Below are positions 36,475 through 48,000 of a stretch of DNA of 64,000 nucleotides, in pieces. Positions within the stretch are counted from its first letter, which is position 1, and every line of letters starts with the position of its first letter. The notes below the pieces were generated by a model. It did no database searches, was not told the origin of the DNA, and saw only the letters and a program-made list of their open reading frames with translations. A program made the position numbers and the translations under genes. Source of the stretch: Microglena sp. YARC (taxonomy: Eukaryota > Chlorophyta > Chlorophyceae > Chlamydomonadales > Chlamydomonadaceae); contig CM039464.1 of NCBI GenBank assembly GCA_022414725.1, positions 46,509,481-46,573,480 of the forward strand, read 5' to 3'.

Positions 36475-37570
36475 AAAAGGGGGGCTCAAGGAGGAGGTCT
36501 GCCAAGAGGGGAGCTGAAGGAGGGGGACCCTCAAGAGGGGAGCTGAAGGAGGGGGGCTGTCAACAGAGGAGCTGAAGGAGGGGGGCTGTCAAGAGGGAGG
36601 TGAAGGAGGGGGGCTGTCAAAAGGGGAGGTGAAGGAGGGGGGCTGTCAAGAGGGGAGCTGAAGGAGGGGGGCTGTCAACAGAGGAGCTTAAGGAGGGGGA
36701 CTGCCAAGAGGGGAGGTGAAGGGGGGGGCTGTCAACAGAGGAGCTTAAGGAGGGGGACTGTCAAGAGGGGAGGTGAAGGAGGGGGGCTGTCAACAGAGGA
36801 GCTGAAGGAGGGGGGCTGTCAAAAGGGGAGGTGAAGGAGGGGGGATGTCAACAGAGGAGCTGAAAGGAGGGGGGCTGTCAAGAGGGGAGGTGAAGGAGGG
36901 GGGCTGTCAAGAGGGGAGCTGAAGGAGGGGGGCTGTCAAAAGGGGAGCTGAAGGAGGGGGGCTGTCAAGAGTGGAGGTGGAGGAGGGGGCTGTCAAAAGG
37001 GGAGCTGAAGGAGGGGGCTGTCAAGAGGGGAGGTGAAGGAGGGGGGCTGTCAACAGAGGAGCTGAAGGAGGGGGGCTGTCAAAGAGGGAGGTGAAGGGGG
37101 GGCAGTCAAAAGGGGAGCTGAAGGAGGGGGGCTGTCAAGAGGGGAGGTGAAGGAGGGGGGCTGCCAAGAGGGGAGGTGAAGGAGGGGGGCTGTCAAAAAG
37201 GGGAGCTGAAGGAGGGGGACTGTTAAGAGGGGAGGTGAAGGAGGGGGCTGTCAAAAGGGGAGCTGAAGGAGGGGGGCTGTCAAGAGGGGAGGTGAAGGAG
37301 GGGGAATGCCAAGAGGGGGTAACAAGGAAGGGTGCCAAGAGGGGGGCTGATGGAGGGGGGCTGCCAAGAGGGGGGCTCAAGGAGGGGGGATGCCAATAGG
37401 GGGCTGAAGGAGGGGGGCTGCCAAGAGGGGGGCTCAAGGAAGGGTGCCAAGAAGGGGGCTGAATTGGGTGGGGCTGCCAAGAGGGGGTCTCAAGGAGAGG
37501 GGATGCCAAATAGGGGGGCTGAAGGAGGGGGGCTGCCAAGAGGGGGGCTCAAGGAAGGGTGCAAGAAGGG
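36475..37570. repeat. About 1.1-kb minisatellite, 33-37 bp unit
   Basis: Around 30 units of gaggtgaaggaggggggctg plus tcaagagggga. Variants (ggctcaaggaggggggatgc) replace the unit after 37330. Extreme purine bias on the plus strand; the Pro/Ser/Leu frames on the minus strand come from the repeat. Confidence 0.92.
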
Positions 37571-38011
37571 GCTGAAGTGGGGTCGGGCAAGGTGGCTTTA
37601 GGACTTGGCAGCAGTTGGATATGCTCTCGCTGCCGGGTAAGTTGAAAAGGAGGAGTCCAGTGTAATTAAACGGGGAGGCGGTAGTATAGGAGTTCGCCTT
37701 TGCGGGGGTAGGGCAGAAAGTTTGTCGGTGGTTCGCAAAAAACACGAGGCCCCCGACTCTCAGGTACAGTAGGGCTAACGCAGGTAAACGGCTATAAAAT
37801 CGGCCGAGGTGGTATGAGGGGAGGAAAAACGTGCTGGAGGCTATAGTATACTGATAAGATTTCCTGTGGATCGTGCGAAGTGGTGCGATGGTCGGAATGC
37901 GAAGGCATGGGATGGGCTTTTTCTGATGAAATTGAAATGCTAAGGAATGTATATGCCAGCGTGGCACGGGTACTGCGGCCGTTTCCTGACCCGCGGACGC
38001 CCGCGGACCAT

Positions 38012-38206
38012 TTTACCCCTGTTATCGCGCGTATCATTGCGTATCTGTCCAGTGGCCAGCTGGGGCTGCTGGTCTTGCAGCTGTTGATGTCGTCGTTGCT
38101 GTTTCAGCTGCTTCTCTTGAGCTTTCTGATGCGCAACTGCGGTCAGCATATCCAGTCTCTCGTTGCACATGCTCAGCTGCGTCGCAACAGCTGGCGCGCA
38201 TTGCAT
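38012..38206 (-). CDS. Possible first exon of the coiled-coil gene
   Basis: The minus-strand ORF from an ATG at 38206 reads MQCAPAVATQLSMCNERLDM, then a Gln/Lys/His-rich helical stretch with KQQRRHQQLQDQQPQLATG. A gtaaaa donor occurs near 38011. Two other frames, one per strand, are also open here, so coding strand and frame are uncertain. It lies between the 36475-37570 minisatellite and an R4 repeat. Confidence 0.3.
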
Positions 38207-38363
38207 CTACATATTCTTCGGGTACAGTTGAGAAGTTGCATCTCGAATTGAAGGGGCGCGGTGGAGTTTCGAGGGAGTTGCCTTGCTCTAAGCATTCAGA
38301 AGACGCATTATATAGATTTTTACAGAATTGAAGCGGCAAAGGAATCCGTTGGGAATGAGAAAA

Positions 38364-38572
38364 GACAGGTTCTATGCAGCGTCGCATGCGACGCTAAAAA
38401 TGGGCGGATAGTGCTCGCGACGGAGCGACAGGTGGCAACGGAAGCGAGTTAGTTACGAGGCCGTTGGCTGACGTGTAAGGTTTCGTCTCGGTCAGACAAT
38501 CGGACACCCAGACGGACAAATGGGTAACCCTGGAGGCTCCCGCCCCCTTGAAGAGGGGGCTCCACCAAAAAT
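38364..38572 (-). repeat. Dispersed repeat R4
   Basis: A full-length reverse copy: it starts ggttctatgcagcgtcgcat and ends gagggggctccaccaaaaat. It is closest to the copy at 40822-41032. Confidence 0.85.
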
Positions 38573-38829
38573 GGATGCTCTGACCTGCTCCGACACAATA
38601 TTTCACTGACACTACCGTACTATAAGCTATAATATCCTGCACCGCTGGGTAGGAATGGTGCAAAAGGTTGCAATGCATTTCTTGTTATAATGTGCTTTAA
38701 ATGTATTCTTCGTCCGGAGGAGCCCAGGCTTGAAAATGCTTAGCAAGGCCGATCGTTTTTCTGAGAATGGCATGTATCATGGCGGTATTTTGAGTTACTT
38801 TTCAGGTCATTCTGAGCACCTCATTTAGG

Positions 38830-39300
38830 GGGTGGGGTGGGTGGGTGGGTGGGGGTCAGCCCTCATTTGTTTTTTTTGTTATCTATAGTACTCAGACTCC
38901 AAATGAAATGAATTTCTGAGACACTCACGAGTAGGCCTTGGTAAGGGTAGTCTATTGGCACTTTGGACCTCGTGCATAAGTATTTATCCCCCCCCCCAAA
39001 ACCCAACCCCAGCCCAGCCAGGACTACGAGTGGGTAAATGGCTGTGTGCCTATGTGAATGATAAGGGCAGTTCGTTGGCACCACTTAAGACCTAGGGGGG
39101 GGTTATGGGTGGATAATGTGGGTGGGTATGGGTGAGTGAGTATGAGTGGGTGAATGGTTGCTACAGATGGGTTTGGGTGGGTGGATGGGTTGGTAATGTG
39201 GGTGGGTGAATGGGTGAGTATAGGTGGTATGGATGGGTATGGATGGGTGGGTAATGTGGGGGTATGGGTGAATGTGTGTGTGTGTGTGTGAACTGATTTT
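38830..39300. repeat. GTGGGTGAATGGGT microsatellite region
   Basis: Degenerate gtgggtgggt / gggtgaatgggtgagtatg DNA with a TG run near 39275. No gene seen. Confidence 0.7.
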
Positions 39301-39416
39301 TGACTATCAAACAATCCCTATGTTGGAATTCCGAGGTTGCCATTATGTGGGCCATATTGTCAACCTCCAGAATCCATACGGTATCTAAGTTTCTTTTTCA
39401 CTGTATTTATATTTAG

Positions 39417-39462
<46 letters not shown>
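39417..39462. repeat. Poly-G tract of about 45 nt
   Basis: A pure G run on the plus strand, the longest homopolymer in the window. Flanking DNA (39463-39590) is open in two minus frames, but no gene could be assigned. 39600-40800 holds no supported gene; ctgcgtcctgcgacgcaac-type repeats occur near 40355-40395. Confidence 0.9.
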
Positions 39463-39463
<1 letters not shown>

Positions 39464-40821
39464 CTCTCCCGTCTTCGTATAGAAATTGCTTTTTAGGAAC
39501 TGAAACTCGAACCTGAGTTGGTTGATAAAGAATCCAGCCTGAGGCTTGCCATGAATCCTGATACCTTTGAAGAAACAAGCAGTGAGTTAAAGAATCTCAA
39601 CAAAATAACGAAACACTACTAATGCAATTTAGAATAGGACCAAGATTGGTGGTTGGCCCCAGTGCAAGCAAAAGGGCTGGCCCCCTAAACCTCACGCCTC
39701 ATAACAAGGCGTACTATTCATTTATTTAATAGGATCAAGACATCACTTGAGTGTACCTGCTTGGAAAGTGCTTTCTCCAGTGCACGCCCTAGCCCCAATT
39801 CATGTGTTAGCACTAGCATGCCCTTGCCTCAAACTTCTTTCAAATGGGTCTCTGTGTGGAGGATAACAATCCCCACATAGACACACCACGTGGTGGACAC
39901 TACTCCCCGTCGGAGGGAGAGTCCGTGTCTTAGCTAACGGCTAGCTATTCCTCGCTGTGCATTCCTCGCACATGCACTCCCAAGCTCCAGGTTCTGTACG
40001 CTATTTGCACACGCGCAGGCCAGGGTAATTCAGGAGGTACTCCAGTTTCAAGCTTGGTGTAGGTGGCCACATGGCATGCTTGGAGGGTGCATAGGTTACA
40101 TGGACATGTGGGGGGAAAGGTCTGGCTAGGCCTCATGGGCACCATGAGTAATTCCTATCTTGGCATGCTCAAATAGGGATGCTTAGAAAGGGTAATGTCA
40201 GGGGTAATGTGGCACATATTGGCTAGTGTGTGGCCCATGGTGCACACTTAGCAGCTAAGCTTCGGATGGATGTGTACTCCATGCATAACCAAAACATGCC
40301 TTCTGGCCACACAAACAAAGCCAGGGTACTTCAGGAGGACCCCCAGCTCTGCGTCCTGAGACGCAACCAATTGTATAGCCTGCGTCCTGCGACGCAACAG
40401 GCCCTTCCTTCTGGTCAACAGACCCTCCCCACGGCGGAGGACGCAGCGCTCTGAACAACCATGGTGCATGCGCGCAGGCACTAGGCACACACATGCAACC
40501 TAGACGAAACCTTCAGAAGAGAATACCTCTTGATATATCAACATGTATAACCTTAATACATTTCTTATTCATGTGGACCTGGACAAGTCTTTAAACTGTC
40601 CGATCCGCTTTGTCTGCTCCCTGGTTTCTGTGATAGTAACCAAGAGATCTACTATATGAGGGATCGCACGGGAGCAGTTAATTTCAACACATACATGCCT
40701 GCGTGTCAACACACACACTCCATAGGGGTGAGTGCGTGTTTACACTCATTTTGTGTGTGTGGGGGGGGGCTCTGCGTGTGGCAAATAAACTGCCAGAGGG
40801 GTTTTAACAACCCTGCATCAG

Positions 40822-41032
40822 TGTTTTTGGCGGAGCCCCCTCTTCAAGGGGGCGGGTGCCCCCAGGGATACCCATTTGTCCGTGTGTGTGTACGACCGAC
40901 TGTCTGGCCGAGACAAAGCCCGACACGTCAGCCAACGGCCTCATAACTAACTTGCTTCTGTTCCCACCTGTCGCTCCGTCGCAAACACTCTCCGCCATTT
41001 TTAGTGTCGCATGCGACGCTGCATACAACTTG
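40822..41032 (+). repeat. Dispersed repeat R4
   Basis: A full-length copy in the same orientation as 1701-1913, from gtttttggcggagccccctc to gcgacgctgcatacaacttg. It is followed directly by R5-like pieces (41045-41220: agcttctaggtagctcactg and its inverse). Confidence 0.85.
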
Positions 41033-41957
41033 TTCTTTTCAGCTACGAGCATCAGCTTCTAGGTAGCTCACTGAGCCAGCCATTGGGCAGAGCCCATAAA
41101 TTCAAGCAGCGCTAGAAAAGCGATTATACTGGCTTCCAGTTGCACCAGCCTGCTTTGGGTTTGGCTGAATAGCCAGGAAGAGGATCAACCTAGAAGCTGG
41201 TGCTTGAAGCTGAAAAGATAATATCTGCCCTGCATGTCTCACGACCCGACTACCCCCACCCCCCCTCCCCCCTCCCCAACCACACACATTCTTGCCAGAT
41301 CCACTACTCCCCACCCCCCACCCCAACACACACACATTCTTCCAGTACTCCACTACTCCCCCACCCCAACACAAACACACCCTCTTCCAGGACTCCCCGC
41401 CCCGCACACACCCACACCCACATTCTTCCAGGACTCTAGTGCTCAGGGATCTGCACGTCTTAAACTGTATAATCCGCTTTGTTTGCCCCCTGGATTCCGT
41501 GGGTATCGCCCAGGGGGATTTGGAATTGGGAGACAGCGAGCAGCCCAGAGTTTGCTGAAAACCCCTGTAACAATCCAATCCAATCCAACCCAGGGGTAGC
41601 TAAGCAGTCTTAAGGGAGAGAGGACTGGAATTGGAAGACAGTGAGCAGCCCAGAGTTGGCTAAAAAAACCCTTTAACAATACAATCCAGCAGTCTGAAGG
41701 GAGAGAGGACTTGAATTGGAGGAATGAGTACTACTACTACTATTACTTCTACTGCTAACCCTTCCCCCCTCCCTCCCTCCCCCACTTGCCTTGCTGCCTC
41801 CTTTCCCACAGAGTCAATATTGATAATCAAGACCCTCCCCCTCCCACCCCCCCCCCCAACCCCATACATGAATGCCTACTCATACACTCAGTACGTACAT
41901 GCAGTACATAATGCGTCAATTTTGCGACAAGTCCAAGGGGAAAAAGCTATTGAGTCA

Positions 41958-42094
41958 TCAATGCATTCTCTGGTAGAACAGCAGGTACGGCTTTTCAGAA
42001 AGTACAGTGTCCTTGGAAACAACCTCAACAGCAGCATCATTAAAGTGAAGCCATTGGCCATTGTGTTGCACCGCATCCGCCGTGTAGTGGCCAC
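41958..42094 (-). CDS. USP10: USP exon 6 (catalytic His box, stop)
   Basis: It encodes GHYTADAVQHNGQWLHFNDA through EKPYLLFYQRMH and TGA (41958-41960). The acceptor is tgtgcag. The LLFYQR ending is the usual close of USP catalytic domains, so nothing follows the domain. Acceptor-edge copies are near 42322 and 43150. No clear polyadenylation signal was identified. Confidence 0.93.
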
Positions 42095-45000
42095 CTGCAC
42101 ATACACATCGTAATACATTATTAGCATTATTATGTTATTATGTTTGGGGTTCAGTTCATCAGTGCTTTTTTCTTTGAAGCCCTTCCTACCGGTTGGGAAA
42201 AGTCCTTTAGCCTAGTTGGCATACCCTGGACTGTAGCATACATACATTATTAACAATGCTGTTGTTACTAAGCATCACACACACAAAGGAGAAGAAGAAA
42301 AATGTCCCATGTCGCAGCCGATGTATAGTGGCCTGCACATTGTAAAGGGACTTGCTCAACTGTGACAGGAAGGGCTACAAAACCCCAAACAAGCATTAAA
42401 GTCATTGAATGAATGAATAAACCGACGCATGAATGAATGAATGCATGAATGGACAGATGGATGAATGCATGCATGGATGAAAACATGGACGCATGAATGA
42501 ATGAATGAATGAATGAATGCATGAATGAAATCATGCAAACATTGGATGCATGCATGAACGAATCATGGAGCCAACAATGCATCATACTGATGTCACACAC
42601 GTAGCTTCTGATTTGTGTGATAATAAGTTTGTACGCTTATCAATTTGTATGCTTATCAGTTTGTATGTAGCCAGGCTGTGCTAGTCCAACATACAGTAAT
42701 GTCCTGACGAGGCAGGCAGTACATAGGTTTATGGACATCCTGGCAAGCTCAACCGCATGAAACATGCAGCTGGTGCGTGGTCACTTTGGGTTGACATACT
42801 AATTGCCACAACACGGAGGGTCCCCGAGAGGAGTTGTGGCAATACTCTACGCAACCCTTCTTTCTGCTATGATTAGGGGTCGGCATATCATATGAGATTG
42901 ACCAGACCTGTAAATGATATCTTACAATTTCATGATATGATATCATATGTAAGCAGCTGTTTTTTCCTAAGCAACATCATATTATATCATAATGCTTCTC
43001 CCTAGCTCTGATGTGCACTCCAATGCAACTTGATGAAACTTGCATCTTATATTATTGATATATTATTCGATATTATTAGCATAGTACATTACTATTGTTA
43101 TTGAAGCACACTGAACAAAAAGGAAAAGAAGAAACAAATCCCGTTGCATCCAATGTATGGTGGCCTGCACGAAAGCATCTGAAGGGACTTGCTCAACTGT
43201 GACAAGAAGGGCTACAAGACCCCAAACACACATTGAAGTCCTTGGACAAATGAATGAACAGACGGATGAATGAATGCATGAATGGACAAATGCTTGCATG
43301 CAAGAATACATGCATGGGCGCATGAATGAAAACATGGACGCATGAATCAAAATATGAACGCACGAATTAAAAATTGGATGCATGCATGCATGAATGACTG
43401 ACTGACTGAACAAATAAATGAGCCAACAACACATCTTACTGATGTCACACAATTAGCTTCTAATTGATCATCAGTTTTTATGCTTATCAGTTTGTATGTA
43501 GCCAGGCCGTGCTAGTCCAACATACGGTAATGTCCTGACGAGGCAGGCAGTACATTGGTTTACGGACAGCCTGGCAAGCTCAACCGCATGAAACATGCAG
43601 CTGGTGCGTGGTCACTTTGGGTTGACATACTAATTGCCACACGGAGGGTCCCCGAGAGGAGTTGTGGCAATACTCTACGCAACCCTTTTATATGATATCA
43701 TACACTCTCCATCCTATAATATCATACACTATCCATCATATGAGATCATACACTTTCCATCGTATGATATCATACACTTTACATCATATGATATCATACA
43801 CTTTACATCACTTGACATCATATGGAAGCAGGTGTTTTGGATTGAGTCACACAGCAACATTGTAAGCTACCATATTGCTTATCCCTAGCGATGATGTGCA
43901 CTACTCAATGCAACTTGATGAAACTTGTATCCTTAAATGTGTTGATATACTATTAGCATAAGCATTATTCCCAGTACTAATTTGTTATTATTGCTATCAA
44001 GCATCACAAACAAAAGGAAAGAAGAAAAAAGTTCCATGGCAGGATGGAAGCACCAGCAGCATGTCGGCTGTGGTGGCTTACAAGGCCGCAGAATATACCA
44101 AATATTTATAAAATACATATATATTAAATATGTATTTATGTCAGAATGGACGCACCAGCAGCATTTCGGCCGTGGTGGCTTACAGTGGCCACGAGTCGGA
44201 ACTCGGCCACACCGCGACAGTCTGGACAGTCTTCAGAGAGGACAGGCCTGCACAAGTCATTCACATGAGTTCGTCAGTTTGTCAGTTCATCAGTGTTAGT
44301 TATATTTTTAAAGTATATATTTCGAAATCATCTTCATGAAATTATCTACATGGCTACATCTGTACGAAATTATATACATGACTACATCTGTACGAAATTA
44401 TCTGTATGACTACATCTATATCACGGGACTCACTTGCGCGCGTGCAGTGTGAGGTCACAGTTGATATCTATATGACAATATCTTTATCTATTTGAACAGG
44501 CGCAGTGTGAAGTCGACATCTATATGGGATTATCTATATGACTACATCTATTTCTATGTGACAATATATCTATATCATAGGACTCACTTGCACAGGCGCA
44601 GAGTGAAGTCAAAATCAATATCTATGTGACAATATCTGTACGACTACCTATATCTGCATGCCGGTATCTTGCTTGCGCAGGCTCGGTGTGAAGTCGACAC
44701 ATACATGAAATTATCTATTTGACAACATCTATTTGACAACATCTATTTGAAATTATCTGTATCATAGGACTCACTTGCGCAGGCGCAGTGTGAAGTCAAA
44801 GTCGATAGGCTTGTGGATCTTGTGCACCCCAGAGCTGCGGTACTCGAAGCGGCTAATGTGAAGTACAAGGACCTCGGGAAGGCGGTACAAGGCTACACCC
44901 TTCTGAGCTCTGGTAGCAGTGCTTGCACCCTCAGCCTTGAATTCTGTGCCAACAATGTGTTCAGATTCAGTGCTAGGTGGAATTTGGCAAGTTAAGGTGA

Positions 45001-48000
45001 ATTTGGCAGAAGAAACATGGTGCAGTTGGCAAAAGAGGGATGAAGAGGTGAATTTGGGAAAAAATGAATTTGGCAGACAAGGGATGGTGAATTTGGCAAG
45101 TGAGGGAAGACGAGGTGAATTTGGCGTAACACCAAAATTTGACGGAGGGGGATTGGTGAATTTGGCAAAAGAGGCGTGAAGGGGTGAATTTGGCAATAAA
45201 ACTGGATTTGGCAGGAGAGGCATGGTGAATTTGGCAAAAGAGGCAAGAAGGGGTGAAATTGGCAATAAAAGTGGATTTGGTAGGAGAGGCATGGTGAATT
45301 TGGCAAAAGAGGCAAGAAGGGGTGAAATTGGCAAGAAAAGTAGATTTGGCAGGAGAGGCATCGTGAATTTGTTAAGAAGAGGTTCATGATGAGGGCAGTT
45401 ATAAAGATGACCATTACCAGAATGACATTAGCAGTACGGATTACAGCCTATTCGTCACAAATAAATTCCAAATAATAATACTAAATTATCATTTTTTTAG
45501 CAAATGCAACTGACTAACTAAATCCCGTCAACTACCAAACCATCCAACATAATAACTAGCCAACCAACCAAACAACCTAGTCAATCGATTGATAACTGAA
45601 TGAACACATACAAACGAATAAAAACATAGAACAAAGGCATACAATTAAAACATGCAAAAATTGACACATGCTGATAAGCCACTTACCAACTTCCTCATAC
45701 TTACGAAATAAAACACACGCCAAAGACATATAATTAACACATTCACAAATTAACACACGTTAATAAGCCACTTACCAACTTCCTCATGCGCACAGTACTG
45801 CGTCAGTGCTGTTTCCACACTGCTCACGTGCACGGGCAGGATGTCCAGGTGCAACATGGTGAAGGGTTGAATCGTGGCACTTGGCTTGCTGCCAGGAGCT
45901 CTGACAGTGGATCGAAGCGAGCCTCTGAAGATGGTTGACACTCGGGATTGGCAGTGGCTGGGGTCTTGGGCCTGGGAGCCACCAACCTGACGTTTGATGG
46001 TTGGTGAGTTGTGAGCGGTGAGTGGGAAGTGGGTGAGTGGGAAGTGGGTGAGTGGGAAGTGGGTGAGTGGGAAGTGGGTGAGTGGGAAGCCGGTGAGTGG
46101 GAAGCAATGAGTGGTGGGAAGCAGTGAGATGCATGTAGATGAGCATGGGCATGGGAATGAGGATGAGCAAAGATCAGGTTTTAGTCTAGAACTGTCTTGC
46201 TCACGCTATTTAAGGTTGTGCAAGCCCTTTTTCTTTTCCGACGGCGCGTCGCCATAGTGCGCTACCCTGTTGCTGCAAAGCGACGCATGGGTCTGGCTAA
46301 ACGAGTAAGAAATGCCTCCCCCTGGGGCAGTGCGTCGCACTGGGGTCGCACTGAGTCATTGAATTTGCGTCGCATTGCACAAACAAAACAGTATGTGCAA
46401 GTCCACTAAGCATAATTGCCTACCCTCTGGACTGTAACATTCTTACAGGCATACATACAGGTCCTAAATTTTCTCACCTGACGAGTGACGGCGGATTTGT
46501 TCTTCTTCCCAACCTGGGACCACTCCTCCTCGTCATCACCCGCGATACCGTTGCCTGCGCCTGCACCCTCCTGCTCCGTTGCTGCGTGCGCTTTCTTCAA
46601 CAACATCAACTCCTCGTGCGCTGAGTCCACTATGAATTGGAAGAACTCCTGAGCATCCTCCTGCTCCTGCTCGTGCGTCGACCCTGCGTTCTGGCTCGCC
46701 TTCATTGCGATGCGCTGGGCCATGGATGGCTTACCATCCGCTGACCCAGCCTCCGCCACCAGGGCTAGGGGCTTGTCGGCGGCAGCTGCTTGTCTGGGGC
46801 TGAACTTGCGAATCACCTCATTCAGCATAGAGGGGATGAGTGGTTGCCCGCCCTGGATGACCATACTCAGGGCCTTCTTCCCCACAGGGACGGTCACTGC
46901 TGCTACTGTGCCCTTCTGATTAGCCGCATTACTCCCCTTCTGGCTCTTTGCACTGACCGGGCTGCTCTTTGCAGCATCCTTTTGGCTGGAGGCCCCCCTC
47001 CCCTTGCGAGTGACCTTCACCTGCCACACCTCGTTGTCAGCACTCTGTTGCTGGGAGGAGTCAGTATCACTGGGCTCACCTAGCCCAGCGGCGGAGTCGC
47101 TCTCACCAGTGGTGCTGGAGGGGGCAGCAGGGGCTCCTACAGCCTTAGCTGGCTCAAACTCAGCCGCCAACAGGGCCAGCCCATGCAGGGTGGGGCTCTC
47201 CGAATGGCTGAGCAGGGGAAGGGCGGTGCGCAGTTGCTGCATGAGGCCACAGAAGGGGCCGCAGGCAAGCAGTGCCTGCAGGGTGCTATTGACAAAGCAG
47301 GAGTTGCCCGTGTTGGTGAATCCCCTAGGTTCCAGTGCCGCACCCTGATGTCTGGAAGTCCCATCTGGTGCTGAGTTGCACAGCAGCCGAAGGGCTTCCT
47401 CCGGCTCTAGCTTCTGTGCATCTACTGCGGCCGATCCACCGCCCACTTGGCTGCTCCCACCGTTGGTGAGGGGTGCAGAGTCAGCCAGCGCATCCCATGG
47501 GTTGCTGCCTGCCACAGTGCCCTCTCCACCTTCTTCTGCATCCTCTGTTGAAGCGGTGGGCTCCACTTGTTGAGCAGTGGGAGGAAGATCAGGAGAGAGA
47601 GTGGACGCGCTCTCGCTGTCAGCTGCTGGTATCAAAGGTGAAGCAGGCAAGTCAGCGATATCCCGGCCGCTGTCACTAGCAACGGGCTCGGCCTCGTTGG
47701 GCGGAGCTGAGGAAGGTGTGCATGGCGTTGTTGTTTCCAGATGACCTGCCAGCTCTAGGTCCTCTGCACCAGCCTGCTCCACAGGCAAGCTAGAGGGTCC
47801 TTGGCTGCTCACCTCTTCAGGAGGTGTGTCTACTGCACACACAGCATTATTGGCTGCGGTGCTGATGGGTGTCGAACTCGCGCTGTCATGGTAGTGCACA
47901 GGAGCAACAGTAGCCAGCGCCTCTGGGTGGAACATGGACACTTGGTCTGCCTTCCTAGGGGAATTGCAGATAGAGCTAGTGGCGGAGTGGAAACTTGCAC

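Noticed and set aside
44992..45414. Pro/Leu-rich minus-strand ORF apparently extending USP exon 4
   Set aside because: A 66-bp minisatellite; the phase of USP exon 3 requires the acceptor at 44944, which excludes this segment.
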